This document shows positions 36,458 through 37,026 of a DNA stretch of 37,026 nt, in pieces. Under the pieces are notes generated by a model. It made no database searches, was not told the DNA's origin, and saw nothing but the letters and a program-made list of their open reading frames with translations. The first letter of the stretch is position 1; each line of letters begins with the position of its first letter. The DNA comes from Deltaproteobacteria bacterium (GTDB lineage: Bacteria > Desulfobacterota > DSM-4660 > Desulfatiglandales > Desulfatiglandaceae). The DNA is taken from assembly GCA_021737425.1 (NCBI GenBank), contig JAIPDZ010000006.1, forward strand, positions 1 to 37,026, in the 5' to 3' direction. The position numbers were made by a program, and so were the translations under genes.

Positions 36458-37026
36458 CTACCCTTCGTACAATCTCCCCTGCCAGGTATCTCTTTGTTCA
36501 AGCCTGTGCCGAATCCTTCCGAGGTTGTGGGATTTGTAAAGGGCCCACTTTGGGGCCACCAGTTCGGATTTTATGGGATCCCCGGTGAGGCGCTGGACGA
36601 CCACCTCCGGGGGGAGCCTCTCCAGAAAATCAACCACCAAATCCGTATATTCCGCCAGGGTCAGGCACCCATACTCCCCCCTTTGATAAAGGCCGGCCAG
36701 CGGGGTGTGGGCCACCACATATAACGAATGGATCTTGACCCCCTGAATGGGGAGGCGGGCGAGGAATCGAGCGGTTTCTAACATCATCTCCCGGTCTTCT
36801 CCGGGAAGCCCCAGGATCACATGGGCACAGATGTTCAGGGCAAACTCCCGGGCCAGATAAACACTTTTCTCAAAACAGGCCGCATCATGTCCCCGGTTGA
36901 TGCGTCTGAGGGTGGGGTCATGGGCGGACTGAAGTCCGTACTCGATCCATACTAGGTGCCGCGGTGCATAGCCTGCCAGCAGCCCCAGCACCTTCTCATC
37001 CACACAGTCCGGACGGGTGGCCACCG
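36458..37026 (-). CDS. YhcC-like (TIGR01212-type) radical SAM protein, 5' truncated by window edge
   Basis: WIEYGLQSAHDPTLRRINRGHD, CAHVILGLPGEDREMMLETARFLA, GVKIHSLYVVAHTPLA. Confidence 0.88.
   Translation of the reverse strand, partial: VATRPDCVDEKVLGLLAGYAPRHLVWIEYGLQSAHDPTLRRINRGHDAACFEKSVYLAREFALNICAHVILGLPGEDREMMLETARFLARLPIQGVKIHSLYVVAHTPLAGLYQRGEYGCLTLAEYTDLVVDFLERLPPEVVVQRLTGDPIKSELVAPKWALYKSHNLGRIRHRLEQRDTWQGRLYEG

Overview
A gene-dense chromosomal window from what looks like a strictly anaerobic Desulfobacterota-type bacterium (taxonomy is inference). I found no CRISPR array, transposase or prophage. Main blocks: (1) aminotransferase, NIL/ferredoxin protein, mnmA and mtaB-like tRNA thiolation genes, followed by an MscS channel, small ORFs and a B12-type radical SAM enzyme. 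(2) A minus-strand formate dehydrogenase operon: Tat-exported FdhA with an in-frame UGA (Sec), FdhB, two exported thiol-redox proteins, then FdhE. (3) Divergent from fdhA, an hdrABC cluster whose HdrA also reads through an in-frame UGA and is a 1479-aa HdrA-GltD-HdrA fusion. (4) A 1570-aa minus-strand protein of no recognised family, with what look like a degenerate methyltransferase fold and a GlnD-like HD domain in which HD has become QD. (5) A Liv-type ABC transporter operon with an embedded acyl-CoA synthetase, divergent from a FadR-like TetR gene that carries a perfect 20-bp FadR-type operator, then etfBA. (6) tRNA-Met(CAU), a small HExxH protein, an FmdB-type zinc ribbon, a hypothetical protein, and a partial YhcC-like radical SAM gene. 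The best candidates for undescribed biology are the 1570-aa protein, the exported thiol pair in the fdh operon, and the Sec-containing HdrA-GltD-HdrA fusion. All assignments come from reading the sequence; no database search was run.
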